This document shows positions 52,102-62,261 of a stretch of DNA of 64,000 nucleotides, one piece after another. Under the pieces are notes generated by a model, which made no database searches, was not told where the DNA came from, and was given only the letters and a program-made list of their open reading frames with translations. The position numbers and the translations under genes are program-made. This stretch comes from Algoriphagus resistens (lineage in GTDB: Bacteria > Bacteroidota > Bacteroidia > Cytophagales > Cyclobacteriaceae). The stretch is from assembly GCF_001442615.1 (NCBI RefSeq), contig NZ_LMXN01000010.1:62001-126000 (forward strand). Reading direction: 5' to 3'. How positions within the stretch are numbered: position 1 is the first letter of the stretch; every line of letters begins with the position of its first letter.

Positions 52102-53862
52102 TTAGGGCAAGGTCGGGTCAAATGTCCCTCCCCAACCTACATTCTGCTCGAGCTGATTATTCCTGTCCAAAACCGCTTTCTGGATAGGAAAGAAATAATA
52201 GGTCTCCGGCAATACACTACTTTGGACACCGGATCTTGGGACCTGTAAAACCTGATATTTAAAATCTTTCTCAGTTAGTGAATAGCTGGAGGCCAATTCC
52301 CTACCTACTGACAAAGAAATCTCTGCTCCATTTTCGTCAACTGCAATGGCTTCTACGCCATGTTTGGTCTTTCCATCCAGTCTATCCAACATCCTTAGTC
52401 TTCGTAAATCCCAGAATCTATGGCCTTCAAAAGCAAACTCTATATTCCTTTCTGCAAGGATTGCTTCACGCATTTGCTCCCGGTCATTGGCTACAATTCC
52501 AAAGCTACCGTCCTCCCCTGGAAGTATTCCTGCTCTTTCTCTGATCTCTTTCAGGATAGTCATCGCGGTAGAAATATCACCTGTTTCATTCGCCGTCTCT
52601 GCATAATTCAGCATCACTTCCGCAAAACGCATCAATACGAAATCCACGTCATATTGCTGCACTTCAGGCTGGGTCAGATTCAACATGCTGTTTTTAAGGA
52701 TAAAGAAGCCGGTATACCTATCCAGGTTAGTGGAATTGATACCTGCATTTGGATTGATTCCAAAATCATCCAGCTCATGGGCTATTCCCAATGCGGTATA
52801 TTGCCTTTTACCTGCTTTACCGGATACTTCATATTCTTTGCCATTCCATACAATGGACTTGCCAAATCGGGGGTCTCTGTTTTTCCAGTAGTTTTGAAGA
52901 AATTCCTCATCACTCATGTAATATTCGCCGGTGGGATCATTGTACAGCTTCCCGTCTAGCATAGGGAATTCTTGTATAAATTCCCAGGTAGGACAGGCAG
53001 AAGCCGGTCCCCGGCTTTCTGATCCTGGCCTGACGCCGTGATCCCAGCTAGCTGATTTGTTTGGGTAGCTATTGATCACAGAGAAGACTGTTTCTCTGTT
53101 TCCCTCATCCAGCGCGATTTCAGCATAATCCTCTACCAAGCCATACCCATGGGCACTGAGCGCCTCGTAGGCTTCTTTGTTCGCAGCGTGGGCTTCAGCC
53201 CAATAGCTGTTATCAAATGGGTTGGAAGGGTTAAACTGAGGTGATGCTTTATAAAGCAAGACTTTCGCTTTGAAAGCTAGTGCGAAACTACCGTCTACTT
53301 TTCCGAAATCACCTGATGAGGATGGGATGTTCTCAGGCAGTAGGCTAATTGCCTGATCCAAGTCTTCAATCAGAAAATCAAAGCACTCAGCAGTAGAATT
53401 CCTGGCTACAAACAAATCATCTTCATACCTGTCCTGGGGTACTTTCACATAAGGAACCCCTCCATGGTACATCACCATATTGAAGTAGGTATAAGCCCTC
53501 ATAAATAACGCCTGCCCGGTGATATTATCTTTTATTTCCTGGTCAAGGCCTCCGTTATTTACGTCTTGTATTGCCTGGTTTATTAAGCGTATCCTAGTGT
53601 AGTTCCAGTCTTTATATTCACCATTTGAGATAGTGATGCGATCTGCATACCAGGAAATCCCGGCAATTTGCTGACTTGTCCTGTCAGCCCCAGCATCCCA
53701 GTTCCCAAACATGGAATATAAATTTGCCATATAGGCATTGGCCAAATTTTGATCACTCCACACAAGTTCAGGGCTGTAGTGGTTGATATCTTCAATTTCG
53801 AGGAGATCAGAACAACCCGAGGAGATTACAATAAATCCGAGTATATATAGTATTCTTTTCAT
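52102..53862 (-). CDS. SusD/RagB-family nutrient-binding lipoprotein
   Basis: I chose the ATG at 53862 because it starts the lipoprotein signal (MKRILYILGFIVISSGCSDL) with a lipobox SSGC; 41 codons upstream are open. The 586-residue product has the SusD N-terminal helix bundle (YMANLYSMFGNWD, YFNMVMYHGGVPYVKVPQDR) and the C-terminal RagB_SusD region (PEVQQYDVDFVLMRFAEVML, NYAETANETGDISTAMTILK, EIRERAGI, AERNIEFAFEGHRFWDLRRL). It sits on the cell surface and caps the SusC channel to bind a glycan or other ligand. It follows the SusC gene by 100 bp. No glycoside hydrolase is nearby, so the ligand is not predictable. Confidence 0.93.
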   Translation of the reverse strand: MKRILYILGFIVISSGCSDLLEIEDINHYSPELVWSDQNLANAYMANLYSMFGNWDAGADRTSQQIAGISWYADRITISNGEYKDWNYTRIRLINQAIQDVNNGGLDQEIKDNITGQALFMRAYTYFNMVMYHGGVPYVKVPQDRYEDDLFVARNSTAECFDFLIEDLDQAISLLPENIPSSSGDFGKVDGSFALAFKAKVLLYKASPQFNPSNPFDNSYWAEAHAANKEAYEALSAHGYGLVEDYAEIALDEGNRETVFSVINSYPNKSASWDHGVRPGSESRGPASACPTWEFIQEFPMLDGKLYNDPTGEYYMSDEEFLQNYWKNRDPRFGKSIVWNGKEYEVSGKAGKRQYTALGIAHELDDFGINPNAGINSTNLDRYTGFFILKNSMLNLTQPEVQQYDVDFVLMRFAEVMLNYAETANETGDISTAMTILKEIRERAGILPGEDGSFGIVANDREQMREAILAERNIEFAFEGHRFWDLRRLRMLDRLDGKTKHGVEAIAVDENGAEISLSVGRELASSYSLTEKDFKYQVLQVPRSGVQSSVLPETYYFFPIQKAVLDRNNQLEQNVGWGGTFDPTLP

Positions 53863-53962
53863 TGTATTGATTTTTAGATCAAATGGAACCTTGATGAGTA
53901 AGACAAGCATTTCCTGCGCGTTCAATGCTGTTTTCAATCCTGTCGGTTTCATTGAAGTTTCT

Positions 53963-56900
53963 TTAGAATTTAACATCAAGACCAAGCGTGAATGATCTCA
54001 TCAAAGGGAAGGAATCGTAATTCTTCTGCTCCGGATCCTGGAATTCCTTTACTTCGGATATGGCAAATAAATTGGTTCCGTTGAAGAAAATTTTAGCGCT
54101 TAGAATATTGAAGTTGGAAAGCACTGTGCGGGGGATATTATAGCCCAGATTCAGATTTTTCAATCGTAGGTAGGCGCCGTTTTTGATCCAGAACGAAGTA
54201 GCTCCTGTTCCAGACTCATACCAGTTCTGTCCAACAGGACGGGGATATTTACCATCGGGGTTCTCAGGAGTCCACACATCATCCGCCCATATCGGGTAAT
54301 AAGGTCGGATGGATCCGCCGTGCTGTCTCATTCCGGCACCTTCCTGATTGCTTATAATCCGATCATAGACCCCTACGCCCTGGAAGTGGGCATTGAGTGA
54401 GAAATTATTCCAGTCCAGATCGAAGCCAAATCCATAATTTATTCTCGGAGCGGCATTGTTTGAAAGGAGCTGGAAGTCATTTCCGTCAATTTTCCCATCA
54501 GGCCCAGCAGAAAAACCATCTCCTCTGATGTCCTCAAAATACAAGCCTCCCAAATACGGGTCTCTGCCGTATTGCTTTAATCCGGCCTCTATCAGTTCAT
54601 TCAGCTGCTCCTGGGTCCTGATTATCCCCAAGGACCGTAACCCGAATATCCTTTCACTGGGCTGCCCTATCTGCGTTTCAAATTCCCTGTTGCCACCAGG
54701 CATAAAAATAGGGTTCTGATCCAGCTTGTCCCACTGGTCGCGGGCATAACCCAGATTTCCATAAACAGAATATTTGAGTTTCCCGCTTCCGGTTTGATCT
54801 CTCCACAGCAACGCAAGCTCTCCCCCTTTCCAGGATCTTTCCGCATAATTCTCAGGGGCCAAAGATTGCCCGTAATTATCGGGAAGGGTCACCAGTCTCG
54901 ATCCCAGGATGTTGACCTCCTGCTTATAGAATGCATCTATGGATCCTACCAATCTGGTGTCAATCAATTCAAAATCCAATCCGGCATTATAGGTTGTAGA
55001 GCTGGCCCAGGTCAAATTCGGGTTAGGGGTGGCTCCAGGTACAATACTGGTGTACAGCTCATCCCCAAAAATATATCTCCCTCCATTGCTATAAGTATTT
55101 ACAAAGGAAAAGGGATTAATCTTTTCGTTATACATATCCAAGTCATTGCCAGTGGTACCATAGGACATTCTCAATTTCAGATCATCCAGCCAGCTGGAGG
55201 TTCCTGCCATAAAATCCTCTCCGGCTATTCTCCAGGCCGCAGAGACGGAGGGGAAGAATCCCCAGCGGTTGCCTTTGGGAAAGAGGGTATTTCCATCGTA
55301 CCTGAAGGAAAATTCAGCGATGTATTTCTCATCAAAGTTGTAATTGACCCTCCCTATCAGCGATTGTCTTGCCCCTATTTCCTCCCAGCCACTTCCATAC
55401 CTACGCTCAGCATCCTGGGAATACACAAAATCCTGATCGTAATTGGTCACCGGGTCCTCAGCTTTGGAATAAGCCCCATAGGCACCGTTTTCCGCCTGCT
55501 CATATACGAGCATAGCGGTTATACCATGCTTATCAAACGTCCTGTTGTAGTTTAAAAACCAATCAAACTGATAACTCCAAGCGGTCTCCAGCTCATAACT
55601 TAAAAACTCCTGGTTTTGGCTAAAATTAAAGATGTTGACATTATTGGGATCCGGAGCAGCCGGAATAAATCTGTTTCCATCAGGATCTGCCTGGGTAAAC
55701 ACATAATTTTTCTGGTAGGTCAGATACTTCTTTCTCATGTAGTCCTCTGCCAGGTAACTTCCGACCACCCTGGTGGAAAGTCCCTCAATCGCATCACTCA
55801 AATCAATGTTGAGTGATAGGATTGAGTTTACCTGGCGTTTTCTGGTTTTGATGTAACGGTCTCCCACGATCTGATCAATAACACTCCATGCCTGCCAGCT
55901 GCCCATAGGTGTCTGCAAAGGAAAGTCGGTCACATAATCTGCAGGGGTGCCATCGGCCTCAGTGTAGAATGGATATACCTTTGGCCAGTTGAAGCTAACC
56001 CGGTATAAATCCGAGACATCATAATCATCGTCTGGGGAAAATGGCCAGTAAAAGCGGTCATGATTCTGCTGTGTGGCTGCAATGTTCAGGTCTAGGGTAA
56101 TGCGTTTGGTGATTTTTGCCGAGACATTGCTTCGAAGGTTAAATTTACCATGATCGACACTCTTGTACGCCCCCTTTTCACCCAGGTAACTCAGCATGGA
56201 GTAATAGGTCAATTTATCATTCCCCCCGGTTACACTCAGGATGTAATTTTGACTGGTCGGGTTCCTCCAGATGAAGTCATTTACGTTGTAGCTTCTGTTT
56301 TCAAAATAGGCGAATTCTTCAGGGCCATTTGGCTGTGTAGTACCAAGAAATTCCGCCACCCTATTCTGATAAATAAGTTCGTCTGTCGCGGTGGTCTTAT
56401 CTGAAAGTAGCTCCTGGGTGGGATTATAGGCTGAATAAGAGGTCTGAAAGCCTATGGTCATTTTTTGCTCTGTCCCTTTCTTGGTCGTGACCAGCACCAC
56501 CCCATTTCCAGCTCTTGACCCATAAATGGATGCCGAGGCAGCATCCTTTAGGAAGCTAAGGTTGTCTACTTCATTTGAATTAAGTGCGTCAAAAGCCTCC
56601 TTGTCTCTCACTATTCCATCTATGACATACAAAGGATCACCAAAACTCCCCCGGATACGGATTGAAGAAGATGCTCCTGACAACCCGGAAGTCCCTGTGA
56701 CGTTTACACCGGGAGCCCTACCTGCAAGTGTATTGGAAAGATTCGTGGCAGGTATGTCATTTATTTCATCCGTTTTCACCGCTGTTATTGCCCCGGTGAG
56801 ATTCACTTTTTTCTGGGTACCATAGCCTACGATTATAATCTCGTCCAAAGCCTGGGTGTCTTCAGCAAGAGTTACATTAATGACACTTTGACTGCCGATT

Positions 56901-57475
56901 TCGATAGTCTGGCTAGCATATCCAATAAATGAAAAGACCAGGGAAGAACCTTCGGGTGCATCAATCGAAAAATTACCTTCCCCATCAGTGACAGTACCCG
57001 TGGAAGTCCCCATCACTGTGATGGTTACCCCCGGCATGGGCAGTTGGCTTTCGTCAACAACTGTCCCGGTCACTATGACCTCTTGAACGGACTCAATCAC
57101 TTGGGATTCAGCTTTCTTCACCCCTACATGGATGGTATTATTGACCTGTTTAAATTTTAAATTGGATTCTTTTGAAATCTCCTGTAACAGGCTTTCAATG
57201 GAAATACTCTCCCCTCTTTTTGTATTGGTGTAAACGGCTCCCTTGACATCCTGCTTTCTATAGGAAAACAAAAAGTCAGTTTCACGTTCGATTTTTTGAA
57301 TGACTTCATTCATGGGCAGCTGTTGTGCTATAATAGTCACAAAAACCTCTTCCATCTTTGTTTGGCCGCTACTTGTGCTGGCCAAAAGAGTGCTTAAAAA
57401 GAAGCACTGAAGTACCATTCCGAGAAAGGCATATTTTCCCATGGTCACAATTTTTTTCAGTAACTTTGTGTTCAT
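53963..57475 (-). CDS. SusC/RagA-family TonB-linked outer-membrane receptor with STN domain
   Basis: I chose the ATG at 57475 because it begins the mature signal region (MNTKLLKKIVTMGKYAFLGM). The 1170-residue product has an STN domain (QLPMNEVIQKIERETDFLFS, then YTNTKRGESISIESLLQEIS), a carboxypeptidase-regulatory-like domain (VTGTVVDESQLPMPGVTITV), and a TonB plug (LSNTLAGRAPGVNVTGTSGL, IRIRGSFGDPLYVIDGIVRD). The rest is barrel, ending FPLMRSFTLGLDVKF. The STN domain signals ligand occupancy to the FecR-like anti-sigma factor at 57614. It is likely co-transcribed with SusD and acts as the importer of a large nutrient. Confidence 0.95.
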   Translation of the reverse strand: MNTKLLKKIVTMGKYAFLGMVLQCFFLSTLLASTSSGQTKMEEVFVTIIAQQLPMNEVIQKIERETDFLFSYRKQDVKGAVYTNTKRGESISIESLLQEISKESNLKFKQVNNTIHVGVKKAESQVIESVQEVIVTGTVVDESQLPMPGVTITVMGTSTGTVTDGEGNFSIDAPEGSSLVFSFIGYASQTIEIGSQSVINVTLAEDTQALDEIIIVGYGTQKKVNLTGAITAVKTDEINDIPATNLSNTLAGRAPGVNVTGTSGLSGASSSIRIRGSFGDPLYVIDGIVRDKEAFDALNSNEVDNLSFLKDAASASIYGSRAGNGVVLVTTKKGTEQKMTIGFQTSYSAYNPTQELLSDKTTATDELIYQNRVAEFLGTTQPNGPEEFAYFENRSYNVNDFIWRNPTSQNYILSVTGGNDKLTYYSMLSYLGEKGAYKSVDHGKFNLRSNVSAKITKRITLDLNIAATQQNHDRFYWPFSPDDDYDVSDLYRVSFNWPKVYPFYTEADGTPADYVTDFPLQTPMGSWQAWSVIDQIVGDRYIKTRKRQVNSILSLNIDLSDAIEGLSTRVVGSYLAEDYMRKKYLTYQKNYVFTQADPDGNRFIPAAPDPNNVNIFNFSQNQEFLSYELETAWSYQFDWFLNYNRTFDKHGITAMLVYEQAENGAYGAYSKAEDPVTNYDQDFVYSQDAERRYGSGWEEIGARQSLIGRVNYNFDEKYIAEFSFRYDGNTLFPKGNRWGFFPSVSAAWRIAGEDFMAGTSSWLDDLKLRMSYGTTGNDLDMYNEKINPFSFVNTYSNGGRYIFGDELYTSIVPGATPNPNLTWASSTTYNAGLDFELIDTRLVGSIDAFYKQEVNILGSRLVTLPDNYGQSLAPENYAERSWKGGELALLWRDQTGSGKLKYSVYGNLGYARDQWDKLDQNPIFMPGGNREFETQIGQPSERIFGLRSLGIIRTQEQLNELIEAGLKQYGRDPYLGGLYFEDIRGDGFSAGPDGKIDGNDFQLLSNNAAPRINYGFGFDLDWNNFSLNAHFQGVGVYDRIISNQEGAGMRQHGGSIRPYYPIWADDVWTPENPDGKYPRPVGQNWYESGTGATSFWIKNGAYLRLKNLNLGYNIPRTVLSNFNILSAKIFFNGTNLFAISEVKEFQDPEQKNYDSFPLMRSFTLGLDVKF

Positions 57476-57613
57476 AATAATTCTGTTTATGGATAATATT
57501 CTGTTGTCTGTAATCAATTAGATCATTGGTCATCGCTGCACGGCAAAATCCAGCTTTGATTGATGGTCTTTTTGTTTTTTTACTACTTCTGTCTTTGCAT
57601 AGGCACTTGGTTT

Positions 57614-58669
57614 TTAGTGGATAATTATGGTTGAATCCTGGATATCAAACCCAAAATCATAAGTAAATGAAAGACCGATCATTACTTCCTCCAGTGTCTG
57701 ATCATCAAATCTTCCGGTGTAATCTTTTAGATTTTTAATGTTCCTTTTTTGTATAAAACTCACTCCATACCAGTTTTCTAATTTTCTCAAAACCTCCTCA
57801 AAAGTCGCATTCTGGAGCACAAGCACTTTGTCCTTCCATGCGAATGCATTATCATAGTCAACTTTGATTTTTTCAAAAGACCCCTGGGCCGCATCCAAAC
57901 TGGCTGCGTCCATAGGTTCCAGATAAAGTTCTTCTGAGGGTTTCTGCTCTGTATGCGCTGACTTTGCTACTTTCACCTTGCCGGTCAATACTGCTACTTG
58001 GCTGATTTGCGCTGCAGAATCTTCCAAAATAGCAAACGAGGTTCCTATTACTCTGGTAATCAAACCCTTCGAATGCACAATAAATGGTTTGTTCTCATCA
58101 CGTTGTACATCAAAGAATGCCTGTCCTTCCATAAAAACCTCCCTAAGCTCCCCGGTGAAAAATTTAGGAAAGCGAATTTTACTGTTGGAATTCAGATGAA
58201 TAATGCTTCCATCATTCAGTTTGAGGGTCAACTTCTCCCCTGGACGTGTCTGTCTGGTCAGGTATTCTATCTGGGCTGAAGGTGCTGTCTCTGCCTGATC
58301 CCCTTCTCTTCTACTTAAGATAAGCCAAACCGCCGAGGCCATAAGGGTGAATAGCAAAGACGCGGCTATGCCTCTCTTCCATCGCTTTATCCATGTACCT
58401 TCAGGCATAGCTTTCTGTGCTATTCTTCTGACATTATCTTCTTTGGACCCACGCAGTTTATCCTCTTCCTGCCCTATTTTTTCGTGGATTTTGGCCAATA
58501 AAGGTTGACTGTTGATAGCTTCAGCCAAAGGTTCGAATTTTTCAAATTCTTCCCCCAATGCCCTTACACCTTCATCAGAGTTGATCCAGATCAAAACCTG
58601 ATGCACTTCTTCCGGACTGCATTTTCCATCAAAGAATTTCCTGAGTAATTCTGGGTCTATTGGTTTCAT
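57614..58669 (-). CDS. FecR-family anti-sigma factor
   Basis: The protein has 351 residues. The cytosolic N-terminal part (MKPIDPELLRKFFDGKCSPE, EVHQVLIWINSDEG) is followed by a transmembrane helix (GIAASLLFTLMASAVWLIL, about residue 108). The periplasmic FecR domain has RPGEKLTLKLNDGSIIHLNS, NSKIRFPKFFTGELREVFME, GQAFFDVQRDENKPFIVHSK and GLITRVIGTSFAI; the end (ATFEEVLRKLENWYGVSF, FDDQTLEEVMIGLSFTYDF) is a DUF4974-type STN-like domain. It receives the signal from the SusC receptor and releases its sigma factor. The sigma gene at 58922 is divergent, 252 bp away. Confidence 0.94.
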   Translation of the reverse strand: MKPIDPELLRKFFDGKCSPEEVHQVLIWINSDEGVRALGEEFEKFEPLAEAINSQPLLAKIHEKIGQEEDKLRGSKEDNVRRIAQKAMPEGTWIKRWKRGIAASLLFTLMASAVWLILSRREGDQAETAPSAQIEYLTRQTRPGEKLTLKLNDGSIIHLNSNSKIRFPKFFTGELREVFMEGQAFFDVQRDENKPFIVHSKGLITRVIGTSFAILEDSAAQISQVAVLTGKVKVAKSAHTEQKPSEELYLEPMDAASLDAAQGSFEKIKVDYDNAFAWKDKVLVLQNATFEEVLRKLENWYGVSFIQKRNIKNLKDYTGRFDDQTLEEVMIGLSFTYDFGFDIQDSTIIIH

Positions 58670-58921
58670 TTATTGTACTACTGGAAAAAGCTACCTATCC
58701 CCCAATCCGCTTTGAAAAAAATTATATGTCAACTTAAGGGTACCGCTATCTTGGCATATAATAGAGGTACATATTTTTTATCGTCAAAGATAGTTATTGC
58801 AAAAAATTAGTGTTTTAGTAGTATGTTCAGAAAAATTTTTGACTTTCTTTTTCTATATTTAAGAAATATTGTCAATTCATAAACTTTCGCCTAGCAAAGT
58901 TTTTAGACAACTCCAGTATCC

Positions 58922-59497
58922 ATGGTGCAGCATTTAAAGCCACTTGTATGTAGGTTGAAAAATGGGGACAAAAGGGCCTTTGATGAGCTCTATGGACTTT
59001 TTCATAAGAAGATTTACTTATTCTGCTTAAACTACGGACTGGCGATAGCTGATGCTGAAGAAATCACCCAAGAGGTATTTGTCAAACTATGGCTAAACAG
59101 AACTTCATTGGATTCTGAGAAAAGTTTCAATTCCTACCTATACAAAATCGGAAAGAATATCATCATTGATGAATTCAAAAAGAAGATCAAAACCAAGGCT
59201 ACCCAAGAATACCAGATGAGTCTGATCGTGCCTGGAAATAATGTAGAAGAGGGGATGGATTACATGGATCTAAAAAATCTGATGGACGAAACTCTCCTTT
59301 ATCTGCCCGAACGGAGAAGAGAGGTTTTTGAGCTCTCCCGGATTCAGGGGCTTTCCCATAAAGAAATAGCAGAAGAACTGGGAATTTCCATAAAGACTGT
59401 GGAAAATCATCTCAACTTAGCCTTGCATGACTTCAGAATTGCCCTGCAAAAAACCAATGCTTTATGCTTAGCACTGATTCTGGTTTCAGCTTTGTAG
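58922..59497 (+). CDS. ECF-type RNA polymerase sigma-70 factor
   Basis: The protein has 191 residues. Region 2 (DKRAFDELYGLFHKKIYLFC, ADAEEITQEVFVKLW, SFNSYLYKIGKNIIIDEFKK) and region 4 (YLPERRREVFELSRIQGLSH, KEIAEELGISIKTVENHLNL) are complete. The C-terminal tail LALILVSAL is hydrophobic. The partner is probably the FecR protein at 57614, with the SusC receptor at 53963 as the outer-membrane sensor. In most such loci the sigma gene precedes fecR in one direction; here it is divergent. A terminator follows at 59520. Confidence 0.93.
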   Translation: MVQHLKPLVCRLKNGDKRAFDELYGLFHKKIYLFCLNYGLAIADAEEITQEVFVKLWLNRTSLDSEKSFNSYLYKIGKNIIIDEFKKKIKTKATQEYQMSLIVPGNNVEEGMDYMDLKNLMDETLLYLPERRREVFELSRIQGLSHKEIAEELGISIKTVENHLNLALHDFRIALQKTNALCLALILVSAL

Positions 59498-59519
59498 TCA
59501 ACATACCTAAAACCTTTAC

Positions 59520-59559
59520 ACATCCGCTTTTAACCCCCCAGTGGGATAAAAGCGGATGT
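59520..59559 (+). terminator. Terminator after the ECF sigma gene
   Basis: ACATCCGCTTTTA (59520-59532) pairs with TAAAAGCGGATGT (59547-59559), a perfect 13-bp stem with a 14-base loop. It lies 23 bp after the sigma stop and a T-rich stretch follows (GATTTTTCTTTAG). Confidence 0.75.
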
Positions 59560-59633
59560 ACAGCTTGATTTTTCTTTAGTTTAGTTGCGGGAAAACAGGA
59601 CAAGGAAACAATTCCCGGAGGAGCTCACACATT

Positions 59634-62258
59634 TTATTCAGTCTTTAGGCTTACGGCGGGATTGACTATTGCCGCACGGATAACCTGATATCCGACCGTG
59701 AGTGCGGCGATCAGCAGGGAACTGCCCATGGCCATTGCGAATGTCCAAATATCCAGTTGTATTTTGAACTCAAAATCCTGAAGCCAGTTGCCCATAAACC
59801 ACCAGCCAACCGGGGCAGCAATCAGAAATGCAATTATAATCAACCGCACAAATTCCTGCCCGAATATCCAAATGATGTGGCCAACTCCCCCTCCCATCAC
59901 TTTACGAATGCCGACTTCTTTGGTTTTCTGGGAAACCATAAAGGAAATCAATCCATAAAGGCCAAGACAACCGATAAAAATGGCAATAAAGGAAAAGAAT
60001 TGAATTCCTTTCAGCAGGGTTTCTTCAGCGGCATAAAACTGCGCAATGCTGTCGTCAACAAAGGCATATTCAAACATTTTGTCTGGATATTGCTCTTCCC
60101 ATAGTTGTTGTATTTCATTCAATGTCGCGCTCACCGAATTGCCATTGATTTTAATGGCAAAATTGGAATACATAGTACTTGCCGTAGTAATCAATGCGGC
60201 TGAGATTCCTTCATGCAAGGATCTGTCGTGGAAATTTCTAACTACCCCCACAATTGGTCCTTTCATATTTCCCCCATTGGCATAGATCATTTCCCCCAGG
60301 GCGTCTTCGTAGGAAGTGATACCCAAACTTTGCAGCATTGCTTCATTGACCACCATTTCCCTTACTGTATCTGAAGGTGTGAGGTTTCTTCCTGCGAGTA
60401 GTTCCAGGTCAAACGTGGAAAGGTAATCCGCATCTGCCAATTTCATATTGGTACGGAAACCCACTTCTTCCGTGTCCGAGCCAAAGCGTATGGAATTGTT
60501 CCAGGAATTGTCTGAGGCCGGGGCCTGATAGCACAAAGAAACTTTTTCAACACCTGGCAGGCGTAAAAACTCGTTTTTCAGTGTTTGCATCGTAATTAAT
60601 GAATCGCTTCCCAGCTTCACCATTACGATGGACTCCTTATCAAAACCAAGTTCTGCCTGCTTGGTAAAACGCAGTTGATTCATGATTACAATCACCCCGA
60701 TGATCAATACCTGGGAAATGGCAAACTGCATGATGATCAAGGAACGTCGGGTATTGAATCCGCCCAGCTGCTGCATGGAAAGTTTTCCTTTGAGCGCAGC
60801 TACAGGTTTGAAACCAGTCAAAATAAAGGCTGGATAGCACCCTGCCAAAAGCGTAATGAGTATAGCCAAACCGATGATAAATAACACCAAGGTGCCATCT
60901 GACAAGAAATTGACTGGGATCTGGGTGCTAAAGAAGTCATTTACGTAAGGAACCAGAACAAAAGCTACCACGAGCGCGATCAGAATACTGACTGTAGCGA
61001 TAATAGCTGTTTCTAAAATAAACTGCCCGAAAAGCTGTGCCCTGAAGCTTCCTAAGACTTTTCTTACCCCAACTTCCCTGGATCTTTTCAAAGCTTGGGC
61101 CGTAGCAAGGTTTACAAAATTTACGCAGGCGGTGAGCAATAAAAAGATTCCTATAGCGATAAGAATCCCTATATCAGATTTCTCCATGGCTCCCCCGTAT
61201 CTGCCATCGAAATGGACAGCTGAAAGTGCCTGAAGTTTATAATGATGTACATTTTTGCTCTCCGGCCTATGTTGCTTGACATAAGGCTGTAAAGCAAGTT
61301 CAACTTCTGTAGGACTCACACCCGGTCTGAGTTTGGTGTAGCAATACATCCCTCCCGTAATTCCTCCCCAGGCATCATCACTTGCCAACCAAGAGTTAAA
61401 ATCTTTCAGGCTGATATAGGAAACAAAAATCTCAGGTTTGATATCTGTATTCCCGGGCAAATCCTTCAATACCCCCGTAATAGTGAAGGGCAGAAAATTA
61501 TCGTAGGTAATCACCTGTCCGATTGGATTTTGTTCACCAAAGTATTTCCTGGCAATCCTTTCGGTAACAATGGCTGTATTAGGTTCTGAAAGAGCGGTAT
61601 TCATATTCCCTCTTACAAGGGGAAAATTGAAAATATCAAAAAATTCAGGCTCGGTAAATGCAAACCCCTGAGGTTCCTTGATCAACTGCTTTTGCCCGTT
61701 GCGCTCAAAAGAAATCACTGAATTTGCTTCATGAAACATACGGGCGACTTTTTCCCCGTACGTATGATTTTCTCTAAGTACCATACCTAATGGGGAAGGC
61801 ACACTGTTTACATAAGAAACGGATTCCCGGTGTTGCTCGGTTACAACCCGGTATATTCTGTCTTTGTCCTGATGGAAATCATCAAAACCCATATGGTGCT
61901 TCACCAGTACAAAAATCAAAATGCAGCAGGTGATACTGAGTGCCAATCCGGCGATGTTGATAAGCGTATATTCCTTGTTTCTCACAAGGGTTCTCCAACC
62001 GATTTTAAAATAACTTCTGTACATACCGTAGGGGGTTAAGTTTTGATAAGGTCTTCTTGGCCTGATAATGCCGGGACGGAACAGGAGCAATACATCAAGA
62101 ATAAACTTCCAGTCTGCTTTACGCTTTCCCAGTGTTTTGAAATTTCTTTCATAAACCTCCCATAAATCGCCTTCGATATAGTCCTGCATCCTCGGATGGC
62201 AAAACCAGCGGAAGAAGCTGACAAACAGTTTCGGCGGAGAAGGCTGTTGATTTTTCAT
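59634..62258 (-). CDS. ABC transporter permease with prefix domain (FtsX/MacB-type)
   Basis: The protein has 874 residues. Residues 1-80 form the permease prefix domain found in Bacteroidota (LFVSFFRWFCHPRMQDYIEG, DLWEVYERNFKTLGKRKADW). A MacB-like periplasmic core follows a first transmembrane helix (LINIAGLALSITCCILIFVL). FtsX domains lie at about residues 370-500 (LLTACVNFVNLATAQALKRS, REVGVRKVLGSFRAQLFGQF) and at the end (FIAIFIGCLGLYGLISFMVS, KEVGIRKVMGGGVGHIIWIF). It would work with an ABC ATPase encoded elsewhere, exporting a peptide or lipid, or carrying out mechanotransmission. It starts 3 bp after a PadR-family gene. Confidence 0.92.
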   Translation of the reverse strand: MKNQQPSPPKLFVSFFRWFCHPRMQDYIEGDLWEVYERNFKTLGKRKADWKFILDVLLLFRPGIIRPRRPYQNLTPYGMYRSYFKIGWRTLVRNKEYTLINIAGLALSITCCILIFVLVKHHMGFDDFHQDKDRIYRVVTEQHRESVSYVNSVPSPLGMVLRENHTYGEKVARMFHEANSVISFERNGQKQLIKEPQGFAFTEPEFFDIFNFPLVRGNMNTALSEPNTAIVTERIARKYFGEQNPIGQVITYDNFLPFTITGVLKDLPGNTDIKPEIFVSYISLKDFNSWLASDDAWGGITGGMYCYTKLRPGVSPTEVELALQPYVKQHRPESKNVHHYKLQALSAVHFDGRYGGAMEKSDIGILIAIGIFLLLTACVNFVNLATAQALKRSREVGVRKVLGSFRAQLFGQFILETAIIATVSILIALVVAFVLVPYVNDFFSTQIPVNFLSDGTLVLFIIGLAILITLLAGCYPAFILTGFKPVAALKGKLSMQQLGGFNTRRSLIIMQFAISQVLIIGVIVIMNQLRFTKQAELGFDKESIVMVKLGSDSLITMQTLKNEFLRLPGVEKVSLCYQAPASDNSWNNSIRFGSDTEEVGFRTNMKLADADYLSTFDLELLAGRNLTPSDTVREMVVNEAMLQSLGITSYEDALGEMIYANGGNMKGPIVGVVRNFHDRSLHEGISAALITTASTMYSNFAIKINGNSVSATLNEIQQLWEEQYPDKMFEYAFVDDSIAQFYAAEETLLKGIQFFSFIAIFIGCLGLYGLISFMVSQKTKEVGIRKVMGGGVGHIIWIFGQEFVRLIIIAFLIAAPVGWWFMGNWLQDFEFKIQLDIWTFAMAMGSSLLIAALTVGYQVIRAAIVNPAVSLKTE

Positions 62259-62261
62259 GGC

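Noticed and set aside
54794..55555. Plus-strand open frame of 253 codons
   Set aside because: It runs antisense through the SusC barrel and has no recognisable protein content; the SusC reading is certain.
52102..57475. Reading the SusC/SusD genes as a polysaccharide utilisation locus with the sulfatases
   Set aside because: No glycoside hydrolase or lyase is near, and the sulfatases are 18 kb or more away, so a joint locus is not supported.
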